Of a stretch of DNA of 64,000 bases, positions 16,031 to 23,610 are shown piece after piece (position 1 is the stretch's first letter; each line of letters opens with the position of its first letter). Origin of the DNA: Deinobacterium chartae (GTDB taxonomy: Bacteria > Deinococcota > Deinococci > Deinococcales > Deinococcaceae); assembly GCF_014202645.1 (NCBI RefSeq), contig NZ_JACHHG010000005.1, positions 1 through 64,000 on the forward strand, written 5' to 3'. The position numbers were made by a program, and so were the translations under genes. The notes below the pieces were generated by a model. The model had not been told where the DNA came from. It saw only the letters and a program-made list of their open reading frames with translations, and did no database searches.

Positions 16031-17158
16031 TCAACCAGCTTTAGGGGAAGAGCCGCAGCACCAATCAATTACAAGACGTCCGACTCGTTTCCATTCGTCT
16101 ACCATTACATCATCAAGCCACTGAACAAACTGCCTTCCAAGATACGTTCTCATTATCGGGAGTGTCTGCTCAAGAATATTGCTGCCCAGATGTGGAATTA
16201 CGACGCAAGTACATGAACGTCTATCGCAGGACGCATCAACGTGGCACACGCCAGGATTTACTTCTGTTTCCAAAATAGCTTCGGCTACGGGCTTCCAGTA
16301 TGCATAGTATGGAGAATTTTCCGGCTTGTCAATTAATTCTCTTAACCTCAAACCATTTTTTACATCAACATGTAACCTAGCTGTTGTAAATCCGTTCTCA
16401 TTAATTTTTTCGTAAACATCCAAAGCAACCCTTAGTGGATTCTTGTCACCCAAATAGTCTTTTATCACTATTGTAGGAATTAGATTCTCGATTTCCATTG
16501 ACGTAGTAATTACAATACGCGACAAAGGACGGCTGGGGTCGTCGAGACTTAAGACCGCTTTTGCCGTATCGCCTGGGCGACTTCCTGGATATTTTGCATC
16601 GCTGTCTACAATACATAGACATATCCGCTCGTTTTGCGATTGTATATAACTATACTCGTCCGAAGTAGTTCTTCCGCCTCCTCCGTTGGGGTCGAATTGA
16701 ATATTTACGTTACCAATATTTTCCTCTTGTGCCACAGCTATTGCCATGATTCTGTAAAACTCAGTATCACGATGGTTTTCACTAAGGAGAACGACCCTAT
16801 TCAAGATGTTAGTAGCGTGTATTTTCTTAGCAGGAACCTCTATTATGGTGATAATTCGTCCTTCTTCGTTTACAACACTTGCACTTATTTCTTCACCGTG
16901 TGAGACGATGCGTAGTCTTAAACCATACTCTTTCAAATATATTCCAGACATTGAAAAGCTGTTAAGCATCGATTTAAACATCGCCTTTCCTATTGGCGAA
17001 AGCGGTGAGGCTGCAGCCGAATAATAACGCAAAATATTTAATGGCGCGAATACATTATGATATCCGAGTCGGTACGCTTTAGCAACCTCATTCATTGCTT
17101 CTATGACATCTACATCATCAAATCTATCCGCATCGATTCCATCTAAGGTAATAAGCAC
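16031..17158 (-). CDS. TOPRIM-like (DUF4435-like) putative effector nuclease
   Basis: A 375-residue protein I cannot assign to a named family with certainty. The centre reads like a TOPRIM core: an acidic motif LLSENHRDTEF (Glu127, Asp131), then CIVDSDAKYP (Asp185, Asp187), then TTSMEIENLIP (Glu222, Glu224). The order E...DxD...EIEN matches DUF4435/OLD-type TOPRIM nucleases such as AriB of PARIS. The C-terminal third has Cys305, Cys311, Cys316 and Cys318 with His306, a possible zinc site. The start is a GTG that directly follows the TAG of the ATPase gene without a gap or own ribosome binding site, so translation is probably coupled. Codon use is A+T-rich, unlike the surroundings. The likely role is the toxic effector of a two-gene defence system. 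Confidence 0.65.
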   Translation of the reverse strand: MLITLDGIDADRFDDVDVIEAMNEVAKAYRLGYHNVFAPLNILRYYSAAASPLSPIGKAMFKSMLNSFSMSGIYLKEYGLRLRIVSHGEEISASVVNEEGRIITIIEVPAKKIHATNILNRVVLLSENHRDTEFYRIMAIAVAQEENIGNVNIQFDPNGGGGRTTSDEYSYIQSQNERICLCIVDSDAKYPGSRPGDTAKAVLSLDDPSRPLSRIVITTSMEIENLIPTIVIKDYLGDKNPLRVALDVYEKINENGFTTARLHVDVKNGLRLRELIDKPENSPYYAYWKPVAEAILETEVNPGVCHVDASCDRRSCTCVVIPHLGSNILEQTLPIMRTYLGRQFVQWLDDVMVDEWKRVGRLVIDWCCGSSPKAG

Positions 17159-18724
17159 CTATACGACCTCCGGCTCAAAGAAACCAAGAGGCCAATCCTT
17201 AAGTAAACCGTTCTCCTCATAAGTCGCCATTCTAGAAATTGCTGGAGCGTCAGGGTATGGCTTTTCGAAAACTATCACCGAGACGTCGTCCGATGACAAT
17301 TCTCCTCCAGCTATCCGGAGGCCGAGCCTGTTAATGATAGTTTCACTGTGAGTTTCAACGAGTAGTAGCAAGTTTACGTCATTCTTTTGAGCCAATTGAA
17401 CGGTCTTATACAAGATGTCAGCGAGCCTGGCCTGCATACGAGGATGCAAGTGTAGTTCAGGCTGCTCGATTGCAAATGTTACAGGAATGGCTCTTCTTAA
17501 AGAGAATCGTAACGCAGGGTTAGGACTAGAGGCGAGCCAAAGTTGAGCCAAAATCGGGATTACTTGTGAAAATCCAAATCCCATATCAGCCAAGCTAACT
17601 TCATGAGGAGAGCCAGCTTCTTTAATCATGATTGCACTATGTCCACCAGAAGGTCTTACACGCACAGCAAAGCCAAAGTTTTCGAGGGTCCATTCCTCAA
17701 AGTTTAAAGCCTCTGATTTTGACATGTTTTGCAATATCAATGCTAAGTTGCGACCTTGAAAATCAAGCTCATCAACTGCCAAGTCTTGAAATCTATAGTA
17801 ACGCTCGGCAGTTGCTCTCAAGGGAGCAACATACTTGATATTTTGAATATAGTTGTATAAGTATAAATCCGCTGAATAAAGTACCTGCGGAGTAACCCAA
17901 GCTAGGTAGAAATCTCTAAGAGTAATAAAAGCTGGTGTGGTAACACTCCACCGAGCCACGCGTTGTGTCCATCGCGTTAGTGAAGTGTTTGATGATTTAA
18001 TGGAAGCAAGCATCGTATCTGCATCGCCCAGAACGATATTGTTCACAATTCTAGACAAATTTTCTTGACTTACGTCCCTGTGAAGCAAGTTTTTTAGAAA
18101 CGAGTAGAGAGGGGCAATCAACGAATTAGTTTGAAGTTCATAGGTCGAGAAGCGTCTTGAGCCACGCGTGGAATCATGCAGAACTGGAATGATACTTGAA
18201 GCCTGTCCCATTCTCTGACCGACGGAAAAAACCCTACTTGCCGCCCTAGAAAAATCATGCTTGTTACACTCGTACCCAACAACTTTTTGATTTTCATCGA
18301 GTGTAATTTTAACTGTCACATCATACATAGAAATAGTGCAGACTTTTGTGAATGAGGCTGCCGATTCGGTTGACTCTTCGATTAAGAGCCCTATTCGGGC
18401 ATCAAAACGCGATACTTTCGTTCTTGATGGTGAAGAGTACAGTTTAAAATCGTTCAAAAGCGGAAGAACGAACTCCATTTGTATCGTATCGTCTTCCGAA
18501 AACTTGCTTAGTGCCTCGCGGTAACTGCCAAAGTCAACATATCGGCCAAACCAAAGCAGTGGTCCCTTTGTTTTGGCTTCAATGCTCTGCTTCAATAATG
18601 GCATCAAGCGCAAAAATGTACTTTTGCCCGAACTGTTCTCCCCTAACAGAAAAGTTAGCGGTCGCATCTCAATTTCACCACTGTCTTTTAAACTTCTAAG
18701 ATTCCGTACTCGAAGAGACTTCAT
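17159..18724 (-). CDS. DUF3696-type AAA ATPase, putative defence sensor
   Basis: A 521-residue SMC/OLD-like ATPase. Walker A is GENSSGKST (28-36), the ABC-type signature region is DMGFGFSQVIPIL (380-392), Walker B is FAIEQPELHLHP (417-428) and the switch motif is LLVETHSETI (454-463). The end GLLKDWPLGFFEPE (506-519) is the hallmark of DUF3696. Residues about 60-370 form the family's variable insertion. Such ATPases sense phage or other invaders and pair with an effector; here the effector gene begins at the next base. The ATG at 18724 has GGGGGAT upstream. The gene contains no CTCGAG and is A+T-rich, which is strong evidence for horizontal transfer. Confidence 0.85.
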   Translation of the reverse strand: MKSLRVRNLRSLKDSGEIEMRPLTFLLGENSSGKSTFLRLMPLLKQSIEAKTKGPLLWFGRYVDFGSYREALSKFSEDDTIQMEFVLPLLNDFKLYSSPSRTKVSRFDARIGLLIEESTESAASFTKVCTISMYDVTVKITLDENQKVVGYECNKHDFSRAASRVFSVGQRMGQASSIIPVLHDSTRGSRRFSTYELQTNSLIAPLYSFLKNLLHRDVSQENLSRIVNNIVLGDADTMLASIKSSNTSLTRWTQRVARWSVTTPAFITLRDFYLAWVTPQVLYSADLYLYNYIQNIKYVAPLRATAERYYRFQDLAVDELDFQGRNLALILQNMSKSEALNFEEWTLENFGFAVRVRPSGGHSAIMIKEAGSPHEVSLADMGFGFSQVIPILAQLWLASSPNPALRFSLRRAIPVTFAIEQPELHLHPRMQARLADILYKTVQLAQKNDVNLLLLVETHSETIINRLGLRIAGGELSSDDVSVIVFEKPYPDAPAISRMATYEENGLLKDWPLGFFEPEVV

Positions 18725-18920
18725 AAATCATCCCCCTGTAGACACACTGCTTGTCTATGCACTATAAGCTTTACCTTTCCCCGGGTGCTTTCCACGTGCG
18801 AAGCTGTCGAGAAGGGAGAGCGGGGGGCAGGCTCTCAACTGTTGCGCTGCTACAACTCGACACCAAGGATAAGGGCTCCGTGTCCACATTTTGGCAGTTA
18901 CAACTTGGATTAGAGTGTTT
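18725..18920 (-). promoter_or_regulatory. Upstream region of the ATPase/TOPRIM-like operon
   Basis: Nearly 200 bases that hold the operon promoter. On the minus strand a TATAGT box lies about 40 bases before the ATG, with no good -35 hexamer, so control could depend on an activator. The stretch is of mixed composition, and the host-like sequence (with CTCGAGG) resumes at about 18,950 inside the end of the DinB gene. Confidence 0.4.
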
Positions 18921-19484
18921 CTATCCTGTACAATCCCCGCTCAAAACCCCCTCCCCTCGAGGACACCTCCCTGGTATAGCTCTTAATCCTTCCCTACCCG
19001 CATTCTCCCAGCTGAGCACATCGCCCTCGAGGACGTTCTCAACGCCCAGCTGCTTAAGCATGTGAATGAGTTGCGAGCGGTGGTGCATGGAGTGGGTGAT
19101 GACGTGCACGATGGCCCCGCCGTAGGTCTTCTGGGTGGGCGGGTCGTCGAGCACGTCGGTCCACAGCTCATCCTGGCGGCCCTCGCGCTGCACGCGCCGC
19201 GCCAGTTCGGCCAGTTCGGGCGCCACCGCGTCCAGGCGGGCGCGCAGGCCCGCCAGGGTGCGCCAGTGCTGCGGGGGGCCGGGCAGTTCCCTCGGCACGC
19301 GCCCGTTCATCAGGTCGGTCCAGGTTTCCATGTTGTCGATGATGTGCTCGAAGGTGGCGCGCACGCTGCCCCAGCCCAGGTCAAAGCGCTGGTCGAGCTG
19401 AGCGTCGCTTAAGGTTTCGCTCTGGTCGAGCAGCCTCGAGGTAGTCCAGGCGTCGTGGCCCAGCAGGCGGTCCAGAATATCCAC
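18921..19484 (-). CDS. DinB-fold protein with altered C-terminus
   Basis: A 187-residue DinB/YfiT four-helix-bundle protein. The metal-binding histidines are in FEHIIDNMETW (about residue 47) and VITHSMHHRSQLIHML (about 130-145). Deinococcal genomes carry many such proteins, mostly thought to be metal-dependent transferases for thiol or stress chemistry. The start is a GTG. The fold should end near DVLSWENA; the last 25 or so residues (from GREGLRAIPG on, with two cysteines) have no counterpart that I know and run into the edge of the A+T-rich island. This suggests that the island's insertion replaced the original stop codon. Confidence 0.85.
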   Translation of the reverse strand: MDILDRLLGHDAWTTSRLLDQSETLSDAQLDQRFDLGWGSVRATFEHIIDNMETWTDLMNGRVPRELPGPPQHWRTLAGLRARLDAVAPELAELARRVQREGRQDELWTDVLDDPPTQKTYGGAIVHVITHSMHHRSQLIHMLKQLGVENVLEGDVLSWENAGREGLRAIPGRCPRGEGVLSGDCTG

Positions 19485-19615
19485 ACCTTAATCTAACCCG
19501 TTGCCAGAAAAGGCGCAGGTCAAGCCAGGACGAAAGAATCCCGAGGAATGTGTGAGCGCGCTCCTCATCTTCTATAACCCAGCGCCCGGGCTTTTTTGAG
19601 TACACTGCAAGAAGG

Positions 19616-20125
19616 ATGAAGCGACTGATTCTGCTCATGGTTCTGACCCTGCTCACGGCCTGCAGCACCGTCGAGGTGAAGGCACCGGTCGCGCAGGAGC
19701 AGAAACTGATGCAGGGTGAGTTCGTAGGCGTGGCCCGCCCGGTGGGTCCCCTCGAGGAACGCTCTGAGAAGCCTGTGAAGATGACCCTCAAGGCCAAGCC
19801 GCTCAGCGACAAGCGGGCCGAGCTGAACGGCACCCTGACGTACGGCGGCGTAACCTACAGCGTGGAGGGAGAGCTGAACCAGGACTTCCGCGCCGGTTAC
19901 CGCCCGCGCGCGGCCACTCCGGACAGCCCGCTGTCCGCGCCGTTCTCGGCGCGTATCTCTCGCGACGGGGTGCTGTTCGCCAACGCGTACGGCAGCGGAG
20001 TACGCAACCTGTCCGGTGCTTCTGTGGGCGAGACCTACTCGCTGCTGCTCGAGTTGAACGCCAGCAAGGAACTGCTGAACCTTGACCTGAAAAAGCTCGA
20101 GAAATCCGAGAAGGCCAGCAAGTAA
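19616..20125 (+). CDS. Small lipoprotein of unknown function
   Basis: A 169-residue predicted lipoprotein with a short signal peptide and the lipobox LLTAC followed by Ser (residues 12-16). The mature part is predicted beta-rich (TLTYGGVTYSVEGELNQDF, FANAYGSGVRNLSGASVG) and ends in a Lys/Glu-rich helix. I recognise no domain. A GAAGG ribosome binding site precedes the ATG. The gene is monocistronic and ends in the terminator at 20196-20230. Confidence 0.85.
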   Translation: MKRLILLMVLTLLTACSTVEVKAPVAQEQKLMQGEFVGVARPVGPLEERSEKPVKMTLKAKPLSDKRAELNGTLTYGGVTYSVEGELNQDFRAGYRPRAATPDSPLSAPFSARISRDGVLFANAYGSGVRNLSGASVGETYSLLLELNASKELLNLDLKKLEKSEKASK

Positions 20126-20760
20126 CGCGACCAACGGCTCGGGCATGTGCCAGCGGCGGGCCTTGTGTGTCCTGCTGCTCCTTGGCGTTTCTGCAGCGGC
20201 TCCCTCGAGGAAGCCGCCTTACCTTTTTTGATCTGTCCCCTCGAGGGGCTTTGTCCTGCTACGCCGATGCGCCAAGCGACTCGAGCGGTGAGGAGCGCCG
20301 TCTACGGTGTCCTCCGGCCCTCAGCCCACCTCTTGTACCCCCATGACCATCCAATGACCCTTAAACCAAATTTATTCATACGTAAACAGATTTCCTTTGG
20401 TCATTTCGTAAAGCCCATTTACTTTTTGCGGCCGTTTTGTTTTTGCAATTCGAACACGCAGTCAGCAAATTACATTTTTTACTCGCTCAGAGCTAATTTT
20501 TTCATGATCTCCACAGGTCTTTGTGTTCCGCTTCAAAGCAGTCACTCACGAATCATCATCGAACTTTTAATCTGAACAGCGGATGGCTCAAAAGAAGGCG
20601 TGTAAGCGAGTTCTGTCAAACAGCACGGGTCCGGCTGTAAGGAGAAAGGCCCCGCTGGACTATCGGTTGCACCCCGCTTCTGCGAGTCTTCCCCCTGACC
20701 TCTATGCCGAGTGCACAGAGGCTGCGGTTCTGATCAGGCCGTCACACAACAGGAGGCACT
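20126..20760. other. 635-base intergenic region with A+T-rich core
   Basis: No convincing gene on either strand. After the terminator at 20196-20230 the sequence turns markedly A+T-rich from about 20,340 to 20,580, with runs such as TTTTTT and TTTTTACTCGC, then returns to normal before the surface lipoprotein gene. It may be an unusually long untranslated or regulatory region of that gene, or a small foreign insert. Confidence 0.5.
20196..20230 (+). terminator. Terminator after the small lipoprotein gene
   Basis: A GCGGCT/AGCCGC stem, extended by a near-palindrome around CCTCGAGG, is followed by CTTACCTTTTTTG. It lies 70 bases past the stop codon. Confidence 0.75.
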
Positions 20761-22521
20761 ATGAAGAGATTATGGCCCGCTTTGTTCGTTCCCATGTTAC
20801 TGGCAGCTTGCGGTACCTCTCCCAAAGTCGCCGAGCCCGAGTCGGCAAAGCCGCAGGCGCTTCCCAAGGCACCCGAGCAGGTTGCCTCCCTGGAGCTTCC
20901 GGCAACGTTCATGCTCGGCAACGACGTCTACGGTTATTCGTTCAGCAACACCACCCTGACTGTCCCGGCCAGCAGGGGCGTCTTGGCCAACGACCTGTCC
21001 CTGCCGATCGGGCCGCTGAGCGCCACACTCGTACAGCCGCCGCAATACGGCACGGTCACGCTGAATCCTGACGGCTCCTTTACCTACACGCGCAGGTCGA
21101 ACTACCGCGGCTACGACACCTTCACGTACCGCGTAAACGGCAGCGAGACGGTTGCCAGGGTCCAGATGATCTTGCAGCCTTCCATGACCGGCCTGCTGGG
21201 AGACGATGCCTACACCGTTTCACACGACGCCGCACTCGAGGTGGCCGCTCCGGGCGTGTTGGCCAACGACGTGGGCCTGTCGCAGTACTTTGCCTCCATC
21301 CAGCAGGGGCCGCAACACGGCACGCTGACCCTCAACCGCAACGGCTCTTTCCGCTATGTTCCCAACGAGGGCTTCACCGGTTTTGACACGTTCCGGTACA
21401 CCGCCTTGGGCAGTGACCAGCCCGCCACCGTTGTCGTGCGGGTCGAGGGAGACAAACCGCAGAGCAACGCGGACGCCTATCGCACCGCCTACAACACCAC
21501 CCTGAACGTCAGCGCCCCCGGCGTGCTGGGCAATGACACCCGGCCACACAACACCTACGCCGAAATCGTCACGCACCCGCAACACGGCACGCTGAACCTC
21601 AACCCCGATGGCAGTTTTTCTTACGTGCCCACAAACGGCTTTTCCGGGCCTGACTCCTTCGTTTACCGAGCGGTCAACGAATTCGGGGCTTCGGCCAACA
21701 CCCTCGTCAACCTCACCGTAGACCCGCCGCCCCAGCCTGTCGCGGCCCCGGACACGTACAGCGCGACGAGCAACCGCGTCCTCAGCATCTCCGCTCCCGG
21801 TGTTCTGTCCAATGACACCCTGGGGCAGGCCGCCACTGCCCAGCTCATGACCCTGCCGCAGCACGGCACGGTCTCGCTCAACAGCGATGGCAGTTTCAGC
21901 TACACGCCGCAGCCCAACTTCTACGGGACCGACAGCTTCACCTACCGCGCGGTCACAGCCGGAGGCGAATCCGCGCCCACCACGGTCACGCTGAACGTCG
22001 GCGTACCCACGCCCAACGTGAGCGGCCAGTTCGAAAGCCTGGCCTTCTACGCCCGCTACCCCGAATTCACGTTCTCCTACACCTTGCGCGGCACCAACCT
22101 CGACGCGGTGAAGTCGGTGGCCTTCCCCGGCACCACCGTGACAGACCTGCAGAGCAACGAGGACGGCAGCGTCTTAAGCTTCCGCCTGCCGACGTCCTAC
22201 CGCCCCGGCGGCCAATCGCTCATCACCTTGACCACCCTGGACAACCAGACCGTCAACGTAGACCTGCAGCATCACATTCAGCTGGTGCTCCCGCCCTTGC
22301 AGAACCCTTTTGGAAGCGGATGGTTGAAGTCCACCGTTGACGTCAACTTCTGGCGCACCGAAACGATCGATTACCTCGAGGTCAACGGGCAGAGCATCAG
22401 CACGCCCGCCCCGCACGATCAGCTTTCCGTCCGGCTCAACGCCCCGGGCTCGGACCGGCTGAGGCTGGGCAACGAAAACTTCGAGTTCAGCTTCTACGGC
22501 AAAAACATCATCCGCCCCTGA
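20761..22521 (+). CDS. Lipoprotein with tandem cadherin/Ig-like (Big_9-type) repeats
   Basis: A 586-residue surface protein. It starts with a signal peptide and lipobox LLAAC followed by Gly (residues 13-17). Four successive repeats of about 80 residues follow (about 50-420), each with a variation of APGVLANDxxx, PQHGTLxLNxDGSFxYxP and GxDxFxYRAxN. This is the cadherin-like/VCBS-type Ig repeat of adhesins and large surface proteins. The C-terminal 170 residues form a different beta domain. The ATG at 20761 has AGGAGG close by. It probably acts in adhesion or cell-envelope architecture. It is preceded by the A+T-rich untranslated region and followed by a 17-base-stem hairpin. Confidence 0.88.
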   Translation: MKRLWPALFVPMLLAACGTSPKVAEPESAKPQALPKAPEQVASLELPATFMLGNDVYGYSFSNTTLTVPASRGVLANDLSLPIGPLSATLVQPPQYGTVTLNPDGSFTYTRRSNYRGYDTFTYRVNGSETVARVQMILQPSMTGLLGDDAYTVSHDAALEVAAPGVLANDVGLSQYFASIQQGPQHGTLTLNRNGSFRYVPNEGFTGFDTFRYTALGSDQPATVVVRVEGDKPQSNADAYRTAYNTTLNVSAPGVLGNDTRPHNTYAEIVTHPQHGTLNLNPDGSFSYVPTNGFSGPDSFVYRAVNEFGASANTLVNLTVDPPPQPVAAPDTYSATSNRVLSISAPGVLSNDTLGQAATAQLMTLPQHGTVSLNSDGSFSYTPQPNFYGTDSFTYRAVTAGGESAPTTVTLNVGVPTPNVSGQFESLAFYARYPEFTFSYTLRGTNLDAVKSVAFPGTTVTDLQSNEDGSVLSFRLPTSYRPGGQSLITLTTLDNQTVNVDLQHHIQLVLPPLQNPFGSGWLKSTVDVNFWRTETIDYLEVNGQSISTPAPHDQLSVRLNAPGSDRLRLGNENFEFSFYGKNIIRP

Positions 22522-22593
22522 TTTCCGGAGCCTGACGGTCCTCCGGCCAGATGGCCGCTGAAGTCCGGCACAGCCCCGCTCACGGCTTCAAAT

Positions 22594-22630
22594 CGGTCCG
22601 GTCATCCCTGTAGCAGGGATGACCGGACCG
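22594..22630. terminator. Long perfect hairpin
   Basis: A perfect 17-base stem, CGGTCCGGTCATCCCTG with its complement and loop TAG. It lies about 70 bases past the lipoprotein stop and probably terminates it, although no U tract follows. Confidence 0.7.
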
Positions 22631-22704
22631 ACAACGCATCCACACAGCCTGCCCGCCCCTGCCCTTTCGTCATCTGGCAGGGAGACGGAGCATGCTATGC
22701 GCAG

Positions 22705-22968
22705 GTGCCCCTGGCCGACTTGCTGGTGTACTGGCGAGCGGTGGAGGCTTCGACCCTCGAGTACCTGAAAACGCTGGACGCGCAGGAACGCGCACGGGAG
22801 GTGGTGATGCCCCGCCCGGAGGGGGACGAGCGCTTTACGGTAGAGCATCTGTTGTGGCACGTGTTGCAGCACGAGGTTCGGCATACCGCGCAGATCGCGC
22901 TGCTGACCCGTCAGGCCGGGTATGTACCGCCGCAGCTGGATCTGCTGGTTTACCTGACACCGCGCTAA
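22705..22968 (+). pseudogene. DinB-fold protein fragment, N-terminus missing
   Basis: The 87 residues from the GTG at 22705 correspond to the last two thirds of a DinB-fold protein: VPLADLLVYWRAVEASTLEY, then TVEHLLWHVLQHEVRHTAQI with the conserved histidines and an RQAGYVPPQLDLLVYL tail. DinB proteins are about 150-170 residues, so the first helix with its metal-binding histidine is absent. The same frame stays open upstream (VIWQGDGACYAQ looks DinB-like) but quickly becomes unrelated and runs into the hairpin at 22594-22630. It is therefore a decayed or truncated copy, or a shortened gene with an atypical start. Confidence 0.6.
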
Positions 22969-23091
22969 ATGCCGCACAGACGTCTGCGCCCAGGGCAAGA
23001 AATGCAGCTTCGTCCGGCACGGCAACTCCTCGAGGGGGCCCGCTGGCATCGTCCACCTCCGCTACGCCGCCTCGTGCGGACAGCCTATTCC

Positions 23092-23105
23092 TTTCAAGCT
23101 TGAAA
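23092..23105. promoter_or_regulatory. Palindromic operator before the MarR gene
   Basis: TTTCAAGCTTGAAA is a perfect 14-base palindrome ending 20 bases before the start of the MarR gene. Its size, A/T arms and position fit a MarR autoregulatory site, which would control the efflux pump in the same operon. Confidence 0.65.
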
Positions 23106-23125
23106 AAGTCATACCCTGAGCAGCC

Positions 23126-23610
23126 GTGTCCGATGCCCCCTCTCCTCCCCCCCAAAGCCTCGCGGTCGCGCTCGAACGCCTGCACGGCATGGCCCTGGCG
23201 CAACTCTTTGGCGGGATGACCTCGGACATTCACGGCGCAGACCCAAGCCTCAGCCAGGTAAACACGCTGTTCCAGCTGCGCGACCACGGCCCCATGTCGG
23301 TTTCCCAGCCAACCGCGCGCATCGGGTTTTCGCTGCCCGCCACCCGTCAGCTGCTCGAGCGTCTGGTCGTTCGCGGCTTCGTCGTACGCGCAGAGAACCC
23401 CAAAGACCGCCGTCAGAAACAGCTGGCACTCACCCACACGCCCAGCCCCTCGAGCAGCTTCAGGCCGTGACCGTGCGCGCCCACCTCAGCCTGCTGGCGC
23501 AGCTCCTGCACGCCGTCCTCGAGCGCGCCTCGAGCGGCCTGACCGAACTGCTGGCTCACATCCACGCCTCCGGACCCACCCTCTCTTTCCCCGCCGAGGA
23601 GCCCGCATGA
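23126..23610 (+). pseudogene. MarR family regulator, frameshifted
   Basis: The first 100 residues (GTG start at 23126) are a MarR winged helix: PSLSQVNTLFQLRDHGPMSV, LPATRQLLERLVVRGFVVR, and ENPKDRRQKQLALT. At about 23,434 the frame turns into nonsense (HTPSPSSSFRP) and stops at 23,470. Shifting the frame there restores a normal dimerisation helix, PLEQLQAVTVRAHLSLLAQL, that runs to a TGA at 23608-23610, which overlaps the ATG of the pump as ATGA. The gene thus carries one net shift (consistent with the loss of a single base) inside an otherwise intact, coupled operon. It is either a recent mutation that derepresses the pump or a sequencing error. Confidence 0.75.

Noticed and set aside
20147-20575. 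142-codon plus-strand frame in the A+T-rich intergenic region
   Set aside because: It begins inside the terminator region, is rich in Ser, Pro and Phe without pattern, and has no ribosome binding site.
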